Part shown: one piece after another, positions 1 to 8,491 of the stretch
How the letters are laid out: each line of letters begins with the position of its first letter
How positions within the stretch are numbered: the first letter of the stretch is position 1
Translations under genes and position numbers: made by a program
Notes under the pieces: generated by a model
What the model saw: only the letters and a program-made list of their open reading frames with translations
Database searches by the model: none
Told to the model about the DNA's origin: nothing
Source: Paenibacillus algorifonticola
GTDB taxonomy: Bacteria; Bacillota; Bacilli; Paenibacillales; Paenibacillaceae
Direction: 5' to 3'
Assembly: GCF_000971975.1 (NCBI RefSeq)
Contig: NZ_LAQO01000008.1
Coordinates: 209,558 to 273,557 of the forward strand
Length of the DNA stretch: 64,000 bases

Positions 1-215
1 GCTGCGCTTCCACCCTGGGCAGCCCCCGCTATTTTATCCCAAGCTGGCGTCGGCGATGCCAATTGAACGGCAGGCTGTTGCAATACGCGGTTGCGTACAA
101 CCTCATACTTATCTGGTACAGCTGCAGGACGGTTGTACATGCCAGAGAGTACGTTCTGCTTCGCTTCTTCTCCTTGCCGCTGTCGGTTTCGCACGACATC
201 ATATTTATCTGACAC
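1..215 (-). CDS. Partial phage protein, runs off the left edge
   Basis: An open frame begins at a GTG (215-213), five bases after a strong GGAGGGG ribosome site that lies inside the end of the transglycosylase frame, and stays open to the window edge (71 codons visible). I do not recognise the family. The visible part has an internal duplication: DKYDVVRNR near residue 3 and DKYEVVRNR near residue 38, each followed or preceded by Gln/Ala-rich sequence, and it is hydrophilic with no membrane segment. Position after the ejection-type protein suggests another virion or injection protein. The frame overlaps the previous stop by a few bases, as is usual for translationally coupled phage late genes. 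Confidence 0.55.
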   Translation of the reverse strand, partial: MSDKYDVVRNRQRQGEEAKQNVLSGMYNRPAAVPDKYEVVRNRVLQQPAVQLASPTPAWDKIAGAAQGGSA

Positions 216-657
216 CCGCTCCCCTCCAGTTTCCCATTACCTTGGCTACATATTTCTGTGTTTCCGTTGGAGCATAACTCACAATTGCTGACCAGTTAGC
301 TCCGTATTTCTTAATTGCCTTGTCCAAATTACCCGGTCCCCAATTATAAGCGGCTAATGCTAGCTGGGGGTCGTTGTTGTATTTGCTCATCATTTGACTG
401 ATGTACTTCGTACCGCCATTTACATTTTGAATCGGGTCATTGACATCTTTCACTCCTAACCCGGAAGCTGTTCCAGGCATGAGCTGCATAAGGCCACCGG
501 CACCAGCGGATGATTTAGCTTGAGGATTCCAACTGGATTCTTGCTGGATAATGGCCGCTATTAAGCTAGGTTCTATATGATATTTCTGTGCCGCCGCATT
601 AACGATGCTCTGATAAGTTGACGGAATACTGGTATTACCAGAGCCACTTACTTTCCC
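205..657 (-). CDS. Lytic transglycosylase (SLT) domain, -1 frame extension of the ejection-type protein
   Basis: The frame encodes a soluble lytic transglycosylase fold that would cleave peptidoglycan glycan strands. Visible motifs are the catalytic QQESSWNPQA segment, GAGGLMQLMPGTA, the NVNGGTKYI segment and ALAAYNWGPGN. The catalytic Glu lies upstream of the only in-frame ATG (489), so a start there would remove the active site. No ATG, GTG or TTG lies between the preceding in-frame stop and the catalytic segment. Entry is therefore most simply explained by -1 frameshifting at GGGAAAG (657-651) from the upstream gene, giving a fusion with this domain at its C-terminus. This parallels T7 gp16, an ejected virion protein with a transglycosylase domain. 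Domain call is firm; mode of expression is inferred. Confidence 0.8.
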   Translation of the reverse strand, partial: GKVSGSGNTSIPSTYQSIVNAAAQKYHIEPSLIAAIIQQESSWNPQAKSSAGAGGLMQLMPGTASGLGVKDVNDPIQNVNGGTKYISQMMSKYNNDPQLALAAYNWGPGNLDKAIKKYGANWSAIVSYAPTETQKYVAKVMGNWRGAGVR

Positions 658-2255
658 TCGGTCACTCCGTGCTTCTTATTGAGCGCACTTAACTCGTCCT
701 TACTAAAACCAAGAGATAGAAGAAGCTGATCTGTTTGTGTTTCGGGTAATCCAAGATCGATAGCCGATGTGTACATCTTCTCGCGATCTGTAGCGTTTGT
801 AGGCATCGTATTTTTGCCTGTAGGCTGCCCTGACGAATCGAGAACTGGAGTGCCGTATAAGCGGCTAATGGCGCCATACGCTTGGTCTAGATTCATGCCA
901 TTGTATGCACTGCTGTTCGTCTGGGACATCTCCCAATCCAAGCCTGCCCACTGTCGAGCACTATTATCTTTATATTGTTGTTCATTAAGATTTTGTGCTG
1001 CCCATTGAAGCGCGTTCTGCATGCCGAATTGCCGAACCTGCTCATTAAACTGATCCAGCCATTGCTTGTCAGAAACGGCATCTCGACCGGCCGTATAATT
1101 ATAGGCTCGATCAGACTCAAAAACACCGCGATCATATTGCTTGCCAGCTAATGTCTGCTGTCCGACATTCGCATTTTTCGCAAGACTGCCCCATGTCTGC
1201 GTTGGGCCAGAACCTAGATTACCCGTTTGCCCGACCATATCCATATAAGCATTCCAGTTACTTTGTTTATTGGCCAAATCCATTTCTTGACCGGCCAATG
1301 TCCTTGTACCTGCATAAGGATTAGCGGTTACATTTGCTGCTGAAACATTTGCCCCAAGGGTCGACGTATTCACCCCCATCGCTTGAAGCTGCGAGCGGAT
1401 AACATCCGCCTGCCCACTAAGCTGCGCACGATCTGTCGCCGTAATTCCTTTTGTCTCCGCTTGCTGTTTTAAACCGATGAGCTGCTGGATAAGCTGCTGT
1501 GAACCGGCTGGCATATAGTTTCCCGTTAAGCCTGCCTCCGTCACGGATTCATTAAACTGATCCCCACGAAGTGCTCGTGCTGTATTTAGTAGATTGGCGG
1601 CATTAGCCAAACGGTCTTGATATTGCGCATAAGCCTGTTGGCGATATTCAGGAATATATGCTACTGCTTCCTGCTCAGCTCGCTGTTGAATTTGACCTAG
1701 CTGCGACGAAGTCAGACTGCTATTTAAAATACCCTTTTCGTTAGCCGTCTCCATAGCGCTTTTACTTGCATCGCCTGCACGAATTTGTGCCAGCTGCCGC
1801 TGTGCCTGATAGCCGGCGTCAGTCTCGGGATCATAGCTGAAGGGTGTTCCCGTAAGACTTTCAAGCGCCGCATACTGTTGGGCACTCTTAGCTTGCCAAT
1901 CATTATATTGCGGTGTTGAAAAAGAGGGGGTTGGCTGAGTGGTCGTCGGAGCTGGTACGGGAGTTACTTTGGGCACAACCGGAGTAAAGATTCCCGTCCC
2001 CGGATTTTGAGATGCTGACGAACCAGATTTAGCCCTTAAATCAGGTAATATTGGATCTGCTTTCTTCTTTTCTAGAGTGTTAGTCTGCGACGTCGCGTTT
2101 GTTGTATTAGCCGCCGTGGTTGAACTAGGAATACTACTTTTAGCTAATTGAGCCTTTGCCCAAGCTTGCTGGCCTGCATTTGCTGTTCCACCCGCAGCTG
2201 TCTTGCCCGCTGCCATATTCGTCAAATATTGATTTTGATTTGTGTTTACTGTCAC
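648..2255 (-). CDS. Phage ejection-type (internal virion) protein, 535 aa
   Basis: The protein is rich in Gln, Ala, Asn and Thr, with a Pro/Thr linker near residues 90-115 and long predicted helices after it, a composition like injected internal virion proteins and tape-measure proteins. I recognise no catalytic motif in the zero frame. GTG at 2255 is chosen because GGAGGTGA precedes it by five bases; earlier TTG/GTG codons overlap the ribosome site itself. It is the last large structural gene before the transglycosylase frame and ends GAG-GGA-AAG-TAA, forming the slippery heptamer G_GGA_AAG directly at the stop. A terminator-like hairpin lies just upstream of the gene, so it may be expressed at a different level from the tail genes. 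Confidence 0.7.
   Translation of the reverse strand: MTVNTNQNQYLTNMAAGKTAAGGTANAGQQAWAKAQLAKSSIPSSTTAANTTNATSQTNTLEKKKADPILPDLRAKSGSSASQNPGTGIFTPVVPKVTPVPAPTTTQPTPSFSTPQYNDWQAKSAQQYAALESLTGTPFSYDPETDAGYQAQRQLAQIRAGDASKSAMETANEKGILNSSLTSSQLGQIQQRAEQEAVAYIPEYRQQAYAQYQDRLANAANLLNTARALRGDQFNESVTEAGLTGNYMPAGSQQLIQQLIGLKQQAETKGITATDRAQLSGQADVIRSQLQAMGVNTSTLGANVSAANVTANPYAGTRTLAGQEMDLANKQSNWNAYMDMVGQTGNLGSGPTQTWGSLAKNANVGQQTLAGKQYDRGVFESDRAYNYTAGRDAVSDKQWLDQFNEQVRQFGMQNALQWAAQNLNEQQYKDNSARQWAGLDWEMSQTNSSAYNGMNLDQAYGAISRLYGTPVLDSSGQPTGKNTMPTNATDREKMYTSAIDLGLPETQTDQLLLSLGFSKDELSALNKKHGVTEGK
651..657 (-). promoter_or_regulatory. Candidate -1 ribosomal frameshift site GGGAAAG
   Basis: Reading the minus strand, the zero frame is GAG GGA AAG TAA. 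The last G plus GGA AAG makes G_GGA_AAG, an X_XXY_YYZ heptamer. Slippage to GGG AAA leads into an uninterrupted frame carrying the full transglycosylase active site. The stop codon directly after the heptamer could favour slippage by pausing. I did not find an obvious strong stem-loop just downstream. Confidence 0.65.
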
Positions 2256-2270
2256 AACGCTCACCTCCAA

Positions 2271-2310
2271 AAATAATAAAAAAAGCCGTTAAATAAACGG
2301 CTTAATAAAC
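2271..2310 (-). terminator. Intrinsic terminator between tail gene and ejection-type gene
   Basis: On the minus strand AAGCCGTT and AACGGCTT arms around a short AT loop are followed by a run of seven T and further T-rich sequence. A second AACGGCTT copy lies beside it. It sits just before the ribosome site of the 535-residue gene, so it would reduce but not abolish read-through. Confidence 0.7.
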
Positions 2311-2365
2311 GGCTTAACGGCTCCTCTTTGCTTCAATGAATACTGCTCTAAGAACTATTGCTAAA

Positions 2366-5176
2366 TCAACTATCTCTAATCGCCTTCACTCCTGAACGGG
2401 TGTAGACCCGTATTGGACTTGCCTTCGCATCACTTGTAGCCAACAGCTCAAATGCGCCAACGCGTGTTGGAGTTGTTATCCGCATGGAGGAGCTGCCTGA
2501 TTCCAGAATACTTGGATGATAGATGGGCAGTCTATGCACACGAGAGGCTCCCTTCACATTCAAAAACTCTAACGTGTGGTTTAAAAGCAAGGACAATGCG
2601 CTTAATATTTCCCCGCCCCAATAGGTATACCAAATATCATTACTAGGATCGACAGACCATGTCCCCCCTACTTGGCTGGTCGGTGTATTGGGATCAACAT
2701 AAAACCTGTCCAAGTATCTTAAGCTTCTTGTAATAATAGTAATAATGACAGAATCATCCCCGCCAGCCAGATGGGCATACAGCGCTGTACGCAGCAATAG
2801 ACCCGCCATATGTGTCTCATCATAGTTTCCATAAGGAGCTCCATTTGAAGGAAAGTCGGTTAAAATTTTATTCTGACTGCTGGTCCAGTACCTATTAATC
2901 ATATGGAGAAAATCCAGTGTCAAGGTTGCGGCCACTTGATTATCGGGGTCCAAATACCATGTCCTAGCTACCGTGTCAGCCGTCCGATATTGGAAGCCTG
3001 CCCAGGTTGTATTGGGGTCTGGACCGTCCCATGTAAACGTATTTTTAGCTCCATAATCCTTCGAATCCCATCTGTCCCATAAATAAACAGGAGCAAAACC
3101 TCCTCTTACTCCTGTAGCCGCATAATAAGCATCTGCCGCATCTGATAAAAAGCCCAAGACGACGTTTACCCCCGTTGACTCATTAAGCTTCTCCCAAATG
3201 TACGGAGCCTGGTAACCGGAATACGGCATTCCTCTCCAATTCATAATTTGATTGTTTTCTGTTCCAAAACCGAAAGGTGCCACCCATGGCGTATAGTTCA
3301 GAACCGGAAGAGGATACGGTCTTACGTATTCAATCGTCAATTTATGGGCTGCTGGTTCATTATCATTAATGCAAAAGGTAGATATATTGGTTTGAAGCGG
3401 CATCTTCTGCAGCACTCCGATATATACAATCTCGCACCAGGCCTGAATATTCAATCCATTCAGCGCGTAATTCCGCACACGCCCACCGGCCGGCCCTGTC
3501 ACACCTGATATATCCACCTCCTGGTAATCTGCCAGCACAAAATCACTCCAGGAGAGAGCCACCGTACCAAAGGATGATCGATCTGGCAGATTGGCCACCC
3601 AACCTACGCCATTGGCATCTGTTACGACCATACCCATTCCATTTCCACGATATTGCATCGGTAAAATCGTACTAGGCATCCCTTCGGCAAAGGTTAGAAA
3701 ATACTGGGCCCAGCCGGTGTAGGTATATACAATCTCTTTAGGAATCGGTGTTCCATCTTCATCCGTTTCCGAGTAGTCTATGATGGTACCTTTCTCTTCA
3801 CCCCGAAAAAACTGAAATCGCCGCGCAGTCGCTCCCAATGAAGTAGAAACATCCATATAGCTCACTGTGCTATGCGAACTTTTTACGATAAAGCCACTCT
3901 GGCTATCCGGTCTATAATATGCACTCCATCTAACCTGACTAGCATTATAAAAATCTGCATATCGCAGCGATATGGTTTGAAGGTTATTCCCGCCAATAAG
4001 CTGCAATCGAGCCTCCCAATATTGGTCATAATGCTCTATATTAGGTATGATAACGGCTTTAGCCGTTAAGGGAATATCCGAAGCTAAGCGCACGTCTATA
4101 TACTTGTTAGCACTATCCCACTTTTCCTGTATATTCCCTTTGCCAATTTCTACAGATTTATAGTTGCTGTCTGCTTTCACCTCTAGCACAATATGTCCAC
4201 TTGGCTTTCGATAAGATCTTGTTTTATTGGCTCGCATGTCATAAATATAAGTGCCTGCCGAGTTAAGAGCATCGGTACTGCTCGTATCCAAGGTCAAATA
4301 ATCATTATTCACAGTAATTTGATGTGACATATAGATCATATTTTTAGTTGCTTCTCTTGCCTTGTACCATTTTGTGTTTCCTGTAAAGCGGTATAACAGT
4401 TCATAACAGTCATAAGACCAAAAGAGGGAATCAACCGCTGCGCCTTTTTCGCCATCTTTATATTTACGCCAAATCGGATAAGCGTCAAAAACTTCATTTT
4501 TATGGATAATTGGCCCGGTAAGTGTTGATAATGCCACATATAAATCGCCTGTAAAATTTGAACGAAGTCGAATTAAAGTGCCAGAGGATACAGGCTCAAA
4601 ATAATAGACATCATATTTCGTGCCGATAATATCTGCTGTTGGACTATCCCAGCTCAACCGGCTGTCTAATGAACGGGCAGAAAATACTCGGTTTACATCT
4701 TTAGAGGTATAGCCTACACCGCCATTGAAATGAATAACATCGTCCAATACAAACTCCTCTGAGGTTGCTTGACTCTGCTTAGCATTAACGAGCCAGTAAG
4801 GGACCCATAATTGGTTGGTTACATTGGGCTCAGGAAGAGACATGCCGCTGTAATAAACCCAATCCAGTGAAGAGGCAAGATGAAGAGCCTTATCCAGCCA
4901 CTCTCGTTCATGTGTCGTTCCATACATATCCAAATAACCCCGCAAAGCTAAAAATTGTCCTTCCGAGGTTCCTGCATAGGCTGGAAAATAACCGCCACGC
5001 CCTACTTCATTATGAAAATGTGCTACTGTAACTCCCTCTGAGTTCGTAATATTAGGCAAAGCATCCCTTGTATACTTCGTTAAAAATTGACTGTAGCCTT
5101 TTATCCATTTTCCGATCTTGGGAATGGAGAAGGCGATGGATTGAGAAGTAAATAATCTGCTTTTATCAACCGCCAT
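2366..5176 (-). CDS. Large phage tail protein, possible tailspike with glycosidase-like fold
   Basis: A 936-residue virion protein starting at ATG 5176, overlapping the fibre gene's stop as TAATG. It contains widely spaced Trp/Tyr-rich helical segments (for example DWVYYSGMSLPEP near residue 105, LFWSYDCYELLYRFTG near 255, and a C-terminal stretch near 840 with DIWYTYWGGEILSALSLLL) resembling (alpha/alpha)-barrel glycoside hydrolases or lyases, separated by beta-rich regions. That points to host-surface polysaccharide binding or cleavage. I cannot name catalytic residues. The position between fibre and ejection genes fits a receptor-binding or depolymerase role. The alternative is a purely structural tail needle or appendage. 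Confidence 0.55.
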   Translation of the reverse strand: MAVDKSRLFTSQSIAFSIPKIGKWIKGYSQFLTKYTRDALPNITNSEGVTVAHFHNEVGRGGYFPAYAGTSEGQFLALRGYLDMYGTTHEREWLDKALHLASSLDWVYYSGMSLPEPNVTNQLWVPYWLVNAKQSQATSEEFVLDDVIHFNGGVGYTSKDVNRVFSARSLDSRLSWDSPTADIIGTKYDVYYFEPVSSGTLIRLRSNFTGDLYVALSTLTGPIIHKNEVFDAYPIWRKYKDGEKGAAVDSLFWSYDCYELLYRFTGNTKWYKAREATKNMIYMSHQITVNNDYLTLDTSSTDALNSAGTYIYDMRANKTRSYRKPSGHIVLEVKADSNYKSVEIGKGNIQEKWDSANKYIDVRLASDIPLTAKAVIIPNIEHYDQYWEARLQLIGGNNLQTISLRYADFYNASQVRWSAYYRPDSQSGFIVKSSHSTVSYMDVSTSLGATARRFQFFRGEEKGTIIDYSETDEDGTPIPKEIVYTYTGWAQYFLTFAEGMPSTILPMQYRGNGMGMVVTDANGVGWVANLPDRSSFGTVALSWSDFVLADYQEVDISGVTGPAGGRVRNYALNGLNIQAWCEIVYIGVLQKMPLQTNISTFCINDNEPAAHKLTIEYVRPYPLPVLNYTPWVAPFGFGTENNQIMNWRGMPYSGYQAPYIWEKLNESTGVNVVLGFLSDAADAYYAATGVRGGFAPVYLWDRWDSKDYGAKNTFTWDGPDPNTTWAGFQYRTADTVARTWYLDPDNQVAATLTLDFLHMINRYWTSSQNKILTDFPSNGAPYGNYDETHMAGLLLRTALYAHLAGGDDSVIITIITRSLRYLDRFYVDPNTPTSQVGGTWSVDPSNDIWYTYWGGEILSALSLLLNHTLEFLNVKGASRVHRLPIYHPSILESGSSSMRITTPTRVGAFELLATSDAKASPIRVYTRSGVKAIRDS

Positions 5177-6072
5177 TACAAGTCACTCCTAAACCACATC
5201 TGACCGACAGCGGGACTAGTCGGATCAGATGTGCGCACGTCTATGCCAAACCCTACACCACTCTCTCCCACCTTTAGCTCAACCAATTCTCCATTTGACT
5301 CACGGTAATATTGAATAGCAATACCGTCTGTCAGCTTTCGAATGAAACTCTTCCCTCTATTGCCGTTGCCATTTCCTGATCCCAACTGAAACTCTGGCAA
5401 ATATTGCCCATCCTTCAGTTGAAAGCTAATCGCGGATTTCACCAGTTCATTATAAACGTACTGCATGACCCCCCAGCTTGTTGGCTGAGCGGTAACAGCA
5501 GTTTTCGCTGAATTGGTCCAATATAATAAGTTACCATAGCGGTCTCTAGCCTGCTCTATCGAACTCCCCGACCGGCTGGCAGTTACCCACTCGGCCGTCT
5601 GCCCTCTTATACGAATATAATTAACATCCGAAGTATCGCTGTTTAAATACTTTTGCACCTTGTCACTTGTTTCCAGCTGATCCACCGTAAGCTCAGCGAT
5701 ATACCCCTTATCCGCAGCTAATACATTCGTTATCGTTACATTAGATACAACAAAATCAATTTCGGCCTCTACTGCCGCAAGAAGCTCCGTTATTTTTATT
5801 TTATCTACTGTGATAGAGCCAGCCGCAATATTGTCTGAGGTGATGGTTCCCGCTGCAATTTGATCTGAAGTAATCGTTCCTGCTGCAATCTCATTAGCTG
5901 TTATAGAACCAGCCTCAATATTGTCGGCTTTAATCCCTCTTGCACGGATATTTTCAAAATCTAAATTGCCGTTCACTAGATACTTCACGGTTTTTTGCAG
6001 CTTAGCGAGCTGCTCGAAGGAATCCTCTATCGTGCCAACCTCTGCTGCAACATGTATGCTTTGTGTGGGCAT
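5176..6072 (-). CDS. Phage tail fibre protein with GTIT repeats
   Basis: A 298-residue protein with a short N-terminal coiled-coil segment (EDSFEQLAKLQKTVKYL), then at least four copies of a ten-residue motif like AAGTITSDQI near residues 50-95. This is the repeat pattern common in the shaft of phage tail fibres and host-specificity proteins, where it builds trimeric beta structure. The C-terminal third is beta-rich and ends with VGQMWFRSDL, a short motif I associate with fibre tips. ATG 6072 is preceded by AAGGAG at eight bases. It lies between the gp10-like protein and the large tail protein, as expected for an attachment fibre. Confidence 0.65.
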   Translation of the reverse strand: MPTQSIHVAAEVGTIEDSFEQLAKLQKTVKYLVNGNLDFENIRARGIKADNIEAGSITANEIAAGTITSDQIAAGTITSDNIAAGSITVDKIKITELLAAVEAEIDFVVSNVTITNVLAADKGYIAELTVDQLETSDKVQKYLNSDTSDVNYIRIRGQTAEWVTASRSGSSIEQARDRYGNLLYWTNSAKTAVTAQPTSWGVMQYVYNELVKSAISFQLKDGQYLPEFQLGSGNGNGNRGKSFIRKLTDGIAIQYYRESNGELVELKVGESGVGFGIDVRTSDPTSPAVGQMWFRSDL

Positions 6073-6076
6073 TCCA

Positions 6077-7492
6077 TCATCTCCTTGTAGGCAGCTGCCG
6101 AAGCTGTCTTGTAATTTCGTGAATCGTCACTCTTCCCGTTGCTACAATTTTAAGCCTTACACTATTAGCAGCGGCAATACTGTTAATAGGGACTAAAATC
6201 TCCTTATATCTAATGCCTGTGTCGGTTGATATGATAGGCAGTGGTATCCAGCTGTTTCCTGTTGGTTGGCCGCTAATGAATATTTGAAGTGTACTTCCGG
6301 CTGCTAAAGTAGCGACAACCCAAAGCCTAAACCAGTGCTGCTTCCGCGCCAGACTGTCTGCTGTGAATGGTTTTGTCACCGCCGTCGCTGTAATAGCTCC
6401 TCCTGCATCTGTATCTGTTCCTAGACGCAATATTCTTCCTGTTGCATCGCCAACATACATATAATCGCCAACGCGAAGCATCTGCATTGCAGAAATGCCG
6501 TCCCATGTGTACCATGCTTGATGAATAGGATCAAGCTGAAGGATACAGTTGATTTGAGAGGAGGTGTCTAAAGGCAGACCAAAGTACAGGCTCGCCCCAT
6601 CGTTGCCAGCAACACTTTTATGAATATTTGCTTTATTGGCATTGTTTATGATGGTCTGTACAGGTACAGAGTAATCCTTGCGAGGACGAATCCCTCCGCT
6701 GTACCGATAGATGCCATCCCGCGATATGAAAGGGAGTGTCTCATCATAAGCAATAATTGACTTATTGCTTACGGCTCCAATATCAGAAGCTACCTTGTCC
6801 ATGCTGTAGCTTTGCGGCCCCTTGCCGTATAGCTCATGCATACTGGAGGGCTTAAAGACGGTCAAGTGTCCATTGCCTGCATTCAGCCCATTAATCGTCT
6901 CGCCATCTGGCGTATCAACCGCAATTTCACCCGCATCATCTACGGTTGTCCAGTCGTCGGCTTCATTAAGAGCTGAGAAGCGAACAGAATTGCCTATTGC
7001 ACAATATAGCCGATTGGAGTGAGTCGTAATAAAATTGCCCCCTGATGGAGCATTTGCAAGATTTTGAACAGTTGACCCGTCATATCTTTTTATAGCATCA
7101 ATGCCATTCGACCCAATTAAATTAATACCTGACAAGTTGCCTTTAAAGTTGCAGAAGGTCCATTCTGCTGCCGTATTAAGCCCTGATGCAAGAATAGTCC
7201 ATACTACTGTATCCCACTTGCGCCAAGTCCCATCCGAAAATACGGCATGCAGCTCCTTCCCTTTCCAAGCCCCCATACCCAGCACTGAGCCAGAACCATA
7301 TGCCCCAATTACCGTATATCCCTTACGAGTTGTAATAGCTGGATACTTGTTGGCGCTAAAATTAGTAAGCTCAGTGAAAACGTCATCTGGCAAGTTAAAG
7401 CCCTCATCATCCGGCTTGAATATCCCGTTAAACGCTCTCACAGGTATCGGGTCGGAAACACCCCGTATGCCTTGCCACATGCGATCTACCAC
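6077..7492 (-). CDS. P22 gp10-like tail hub / DNA-stabilisation protein
   Basis: A 471-residue protein, essentially the length of P22 gp10 (472). Repeated Gly/Trp/Asp blade-like segments (GAWKGKELHAVFSDGTWRKWD near 95, FISRDGIYRYSGG near 255, GDYMYVGDATGRILRLG near 345) suggest a beta-propeller, the gp10 fold. In P22 this protein forms the tail hub below gp4 and keeps DNA in the head. The start is GTG 7492 with AAAGGAG eight bases upstream; it overlaps the preceding gene's stop by seven bases. Assignment rests on length, gene order and fold impression rather than a sequence alignment. Confidence 0.6.
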   Translation of the reverse strand: MVDRMWQGIRGVSDPIPVRAFNGIFKPDDEGFNLPDDVFTELTNFSANKYPAITTRKGYTVIGAYGSGSVLGMGAWKGKELHAVFSDGTWRKWDTVVWTILASGLNTAAEWTFCNFKGNLSGINLIGSNGIDAIKRYDGSTVQNLANAPSGGNFITTHSNRLYCAIGNSVRFSALNEADDWTTVDDAGEIAVDTPDGETINGLNAGNGHLTVFKPSSMHELYGKGPQSYSMDKVASDIGAVSNKSIIAYDETLPFISRDGIYRYSGGIRPRKDYSVPVQTIINNANKANIHKSVAGNDGASLYFGLPLDTSSQINCILQLDPIHQAWYTWDGISAMQMLRVGDYMYVGDATGRILRLGTDTDAGGAITATAVTKPFTADSLARKQHWFRLWVVATLAAGSTLQIFISGQPTGNSWIPLPIISTDTGIRYKEILVPINSIAAANSVRLKIVATGRVTIHEITRQLRQLPTRR

Positions 7493-8055
7493 AATGTCGT
7501 CTCCTTTACTCTCCTAATTCCCATAGTCTTAATATCCCTCTGTGCATCCTGCAGAAGGGAAATAAATTCAGCGCGAAAGTTATTGAGCATATCCACATCT
7601 TTCTGCAGTCCGGCAATCCATGCTGCCGCATCATAAATGTAAAGCCCATGGTAATCTTCAGGAAGCCCTGGCGTATCAGCCAGGCGACCTGCACTTAGTG
7701 CAGGAGGACGCTGTCTATACAACAGCACGACCTCTGATTGAATAGGATTCGGCTCTAAATAAAGCTTGCCCCCAATCATTTTTGCATAAAAGTTTGGTGG
7801 CCCTTGCAAATTAGGAGATATTTTTGTATAGCTCATGCCCCCAACCGTAACCAACTGAATACGATCTTCGGGACAATCTGCGGGTAGTACATATCCATTA
7901 GTTGCAGCTGTTACAAAAATATGTTCTTTATTCGGCAAAGGAAATGATCGAAAAAGCCGTCGAGAGAGTTCATTGAACCTGCCGACTATTTCAGCATCGG
8001 TAAGGTCATTGAATATCTCTAGCCGGACACGTTCGATTAACTCTCCTACGTTCAT
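7486..8055 (-). CDS. P22 gp4-like head-tail adaptor
   Basis: A 189-residue protein beginning MNVGELIERVRLEIFND. Such an N-terminus (two helices, then a loop with FNELSRRLFRSFP and a beta segment YVLPADCPEDRI) matches the phage adaptor family that binds below the portal, of which P22 gp4 (166 aa) is the podoviral example. It overlaps the upstream 128-residue gene by ATGA (8055-8052), implying translational coupling, and is followed directly by the gp10-like gene, exactly the P22 order. No peptidoglycan-hydrolase motif, present in P22 gp4, is obvious here. Confidence 0.6.
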   Translation of the reverse strand: MNVGELIERVRLEIFNDLTDAEIVGRFNELSRRLFRSFPLPNKEHIFVTAATNGYVLPADCPEDRIQLVTVGGMSYTKISPNLQGPPNFYAKMIGGKLYLEPNPIQSEVVLLYRQRPPALSAGRLADTPGLPEDYHGLYIYDAAAWIAGLQKDVDMLNNFRAEFISLLQDAQRDIKTMGIRRVKETTLW

Positions 8056-8438
8056 GTACTTGCACCGCCAATCGATACGGAATATTTATCGCCGTTATAC
8101 ATATCCTTGGCAAAATCCTTTGCCAACTGTTCCTTGCGCTGTTCCAAATGATGCTCCCGCATTTCATCAGCCTTCTCGATCACAGCTGCAGCGCTGAAAC
8201 CGTTAGCTGTATGAATTTTACGAATGTGGGTGACAACGCGGCTCGACAGCTCTGGAAAACCAGTCTGTGGCAGCTTCATAACCGCAAGCTCTGTCCAGCC
8301 ATCCATGATTAAATGCTCTCCTGTATGAGGATTCCACATTAAATATAGATGCTCATCATAGGCTTGCAATTGTGGCTCAACGTCATATAAATCATTAATC
8401 ATCACTCTGGTAAAACCGTCTTTATAGTGTCTATTCAT
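8052..8438 (-). CDS. Phage structural protein of unknown function, 128 aa
   Basis: A small soluble protein starting at ATG 8438 with AGGAGG a few bases upstream, directly after the capsid terminator. The first half contains a compact beta-rich segment (DEHLYLMWNPHTGEHLIMDGW), and the second half is a charged helix rich in Glu, Lys and Gln (residues 75-115). I do not recognise the family. Its position between capsid and head-tail adaptor suggests a head-completion or capsid-associated role. Confidence 0.6.
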   Translation of the reverse strand: MNRHYKDGFTRVMINDLYDVEPQLQAYDEHLYLMWNPHTGEHLIMDGWTELAVMKLPQTGFPELSSRVVTHIRKIHTANGFSAAAVIEKADEMREHHLEQRKEQLAKDFAKDMYNGDKYSVSIGGAST

Positions 8439-8448
8439 TGATCCTCCT

Positions 8449-8474
8449 ATAAAAAAGGAGCCCGAAGGCCCCTT
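8449..8474 (-). terminator. Intrinsic terminator downstream of the capsid gene
   Basis: The minus strand reads GGGGCC-TTCG-GGCTCC followed by six T: a six-pair stem with one G-U pair closed by a UUCG tetraloop. It sits between the capsid stop and the ribosome site of the next gene, so it probably acts as an attenuator that makes capsid message more abundant than tail message. Confidence 0.8.
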
Positions 8475-8491
8475 TCATTCTGATTCTTAAA

